Part shown: positions 7,444 through 7,997 of the stretch, piece by piece
How positions within the stretch are numbered: position 1 is the stretch's first letter
How the letters are laid out: each line of letters starts with the position of its first letter
NCBI GenBank assembly: GCA_016210295.1
Contig: JACQUM010000125.1
Coordinates: 1 to 7,997, forward strand
Direction: 5' to 3'
DNA from: Chloroflexota bacterium
GTDB lineage: Bacteria > Chloroflexota > Dehalococcoidia > UBA6926 > JACQUM01
Length of the DNA: 7,997 nt
Program-made: the position numbers and the translations under genes
Notes under the pieces: model-generated
What the model was told of the DNA's origin: nothing
Seen by the model: the letters and a program-made list of their open reading frames with translations, nothing else
Databases searched by the model: none

Positions 7444-7845
7444 AGATCGTCCTGCCTGAGCGACATTCTTCACCTATCGCCCTACGGAGGCACCGCGCAG
7501 CCATCTTCGCCAAGACCGAGCTAAGCAGCGAGGAGAAGGCTACGGGGCTGGCTTGGGCACCCCCAGAGTTTGGAGGAATTCTGCTGCTCTCTGACGGCGT
7601 TGTTCCTCCTCCGCCTGACGCCGCAGGGCCTCCAACTCGTCAAACAAGCTGAAGCCACCGTGTAGCTCAAGGATTGGGCCTCCCCAGGCCCCACTTCACG
7701 AGGTCGAGGCCCCCGGTTGCCCTGCATCCTCGCCACGGCGGCCCGCCTGATGCCGCTGTCATCTCTCCCTCCCGATGCAGTGAAAACCCCCGGCTAGGGA
7801 GAGCTCGACAAAGGTGACGACCTTCGCGTGGGGAAATGTCAAGAT
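7444..7845. other. Region without a clear gene between hemH and the tRNA remnant
   Basis: No complete family-recognisable gene is seen on either strand. No hairpin followed by a T run, which would mark an intrinsic terminator for the haem operon, was found just after hemH. Two short inverted repeats are visible. GGGCCT-CCCC-AGGCCC (7676-7691) is a six-pair stem without a T run. AAGGT-GACG-ACCTT (7811-7824) is a five-pair stem. Neither has an evident role. The minus strand holds the broken reading frame described separately. Confidence 0.5.
7540..7762 (-). pseudogene. Possible frameshifted relic of a small, charged helical protein
   Basis: On the minus strand an ATG (7762-7760) preceded by GGGAGG opens a frame ending in GLDLVKWGLG before a nearby stop. 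Shifting frame at about 7684, in a G run, continues into a second open stretch that stops at 7540. That stretch reads GPILELHGGF, then the charged helical segment LEALRRQAEEEQRRQRAAEF, then LQTLGVPKPAP. The second frame is open only from 7695, and its upstream in-frame stop at 7696-7698 forbids one continuous product. Joined, they would give about 72 residues. The Glu/Arg/Gln-rich helix looks protein-like rather than random GC-rich shadow, but I do not recognise the family. It could instead be two chance frames or a sequencing indel. Confidence 0.25.
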
Positions 7846-7868
7846 TGGTGGGCCATACGGGATTCGAA
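7846..7868 (-). pseudogene. tRNA 3'-end remnant (T-loop through CCA)
   Basis: Read on the minus strand, the 23 bases are a T-loop TTCGAAT, the 3' half of a T-stem CCCGT, an acceptor strand ATGGCCC, discriminator A and CCA. The matching 5' parts are absent. The five bases before the T-loop (GAGCG) pair poorly with CCCGT, and no GGGCCAT 5' acceptor strand occurs in the gap to the next tRNA. It is therefore not a working tRNA. The acceptor sequence differs from the neighbouring tRNA-Arg(CCG), so it is not a simple copy of that gene. Candidate origins are a phage or island attachment site, or decay of a tRNA cluster. Confidence 0.6.
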
Positions 7869-7907
7869 CGCTCTTACAGACTCAGTTGGGGCAAGCCAAA
7901 ACAAAAG

Positions 7908-7983
7908 TGGTACCCCTGCCGGGACTCGAACCCGGGCATCCAGCTCCGGAGGCTGGCGCTCTATCCACCTGAGCTACAGGGGC
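7908..7983 (-). tRNA. tRNA-Arg, anticodon CCG
   Basis: On the minus strand the cloverleaf is complete. The acceptor GCCCCTG pairs with CAGGGGT (first pair G-U). The D-arm is GCTC/GAGC. The anticodon stem CCAGC/GCTGG closes the seven-base loop CTCCGGA, giving anticodon CCG, which reads codon CGG. The T-arm is CCGGG-TTCGAGT-CCCGG. Discriminator A and an encoded CCA follow (CCA at 7910-7908). Without the CCA the gene is 7911-7983. A T-rich trailer, CTTTTGTTTT on the minus strand just after the CCA, may help transcription end, though no hairpin accompanies it. The promoter would lie beyond the window. Confidence 0.95.
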
Positions 7984-7997
7984 ACGCTCCTTACCCC

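Noticed and set aside
7676..7691. Perfect six-pair hairpin GGGCCT/AGGCCC as a terminator
   Set aside because: There is no T run on either side, it is more than 230 bases from hemH, and it lies at the frameshift point of the putative relic frame.
7837..7842. TTGACA on the minus strand, a consensus -35 hexamer
   Set aside because: No -10-like hexamer is found 16-18 bases downstream; the sequence there is GC-rich (CGTCAC).

Overview
The window is one dense, GC-rich stretch of bacterial chromosome. It carries seven consecutive plus-strand genes for haem synthesis (bases 1-7443), then about 400 bases without a clear gene, a fragment of a tRNA 3' end, and a complete tRNA-Arg gene on the minus strand. 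The order is hemB (its first ~90 codons lie before the window), hemL, hemQ, hemE, a radical SAM/SPASM gene, hemY and hemH. Neighbouring genes either overlap by 1-4 bases or are at most 21 bases apart, so this reads as one transcription unit with translational coupling.

Together the genes specify most of a coproporphyrin-dependent haem pathway. HemL makes 5-aminolevulinate from glutamate-1-semialdehyde, which implies the C5 route with HemA elsewhere. HemB condenses it to porphobilinogen, and HemE makes coproporphyrinogen III. HemY (CgoX-type) oxidises this to coproporphyrin III, HemH (CpfC-type) inserts iron, and HemQ (ChdC) decarboxylates coprohaem to haem b. HemA, HemC and HemD are needed but are not in the window. 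No hemF or hemN is seen, as expected if HemQ does the decarboxylation. The radical SAM protein has the AhbD/NirJ/BA_1875-type architecture: an N-terminal CxxxCxxC and a C-terminal four-cysteine SPASM motif. It could be an oxygen-independent partner or backup to HemQ. This is the most interesting point in the window.

The organism cannot be fixed from this window. High GC, strong Shine-Dalgarno sites, the coproporphyrin-dependent route and a ferrochelatase resembling the Bacillus type point to a monoderm or related lineage. Chloroflexota, Actinomycetota, high-GC Bacillota and Deinococcus-Thermus are all possible. I lean to Chloroflexota or a neighbour, as inference only.

The last ~550 bases differ in character. 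They hold a short minus-strand reading frame that appears broken by a frameshift and a 23-base copy of a tRNA 3' end whose tRNA body is missing. The intact tRNA-Arg(CCG) follows. Such remnants are typical of integration-site scars or decayed tRNA clusters.
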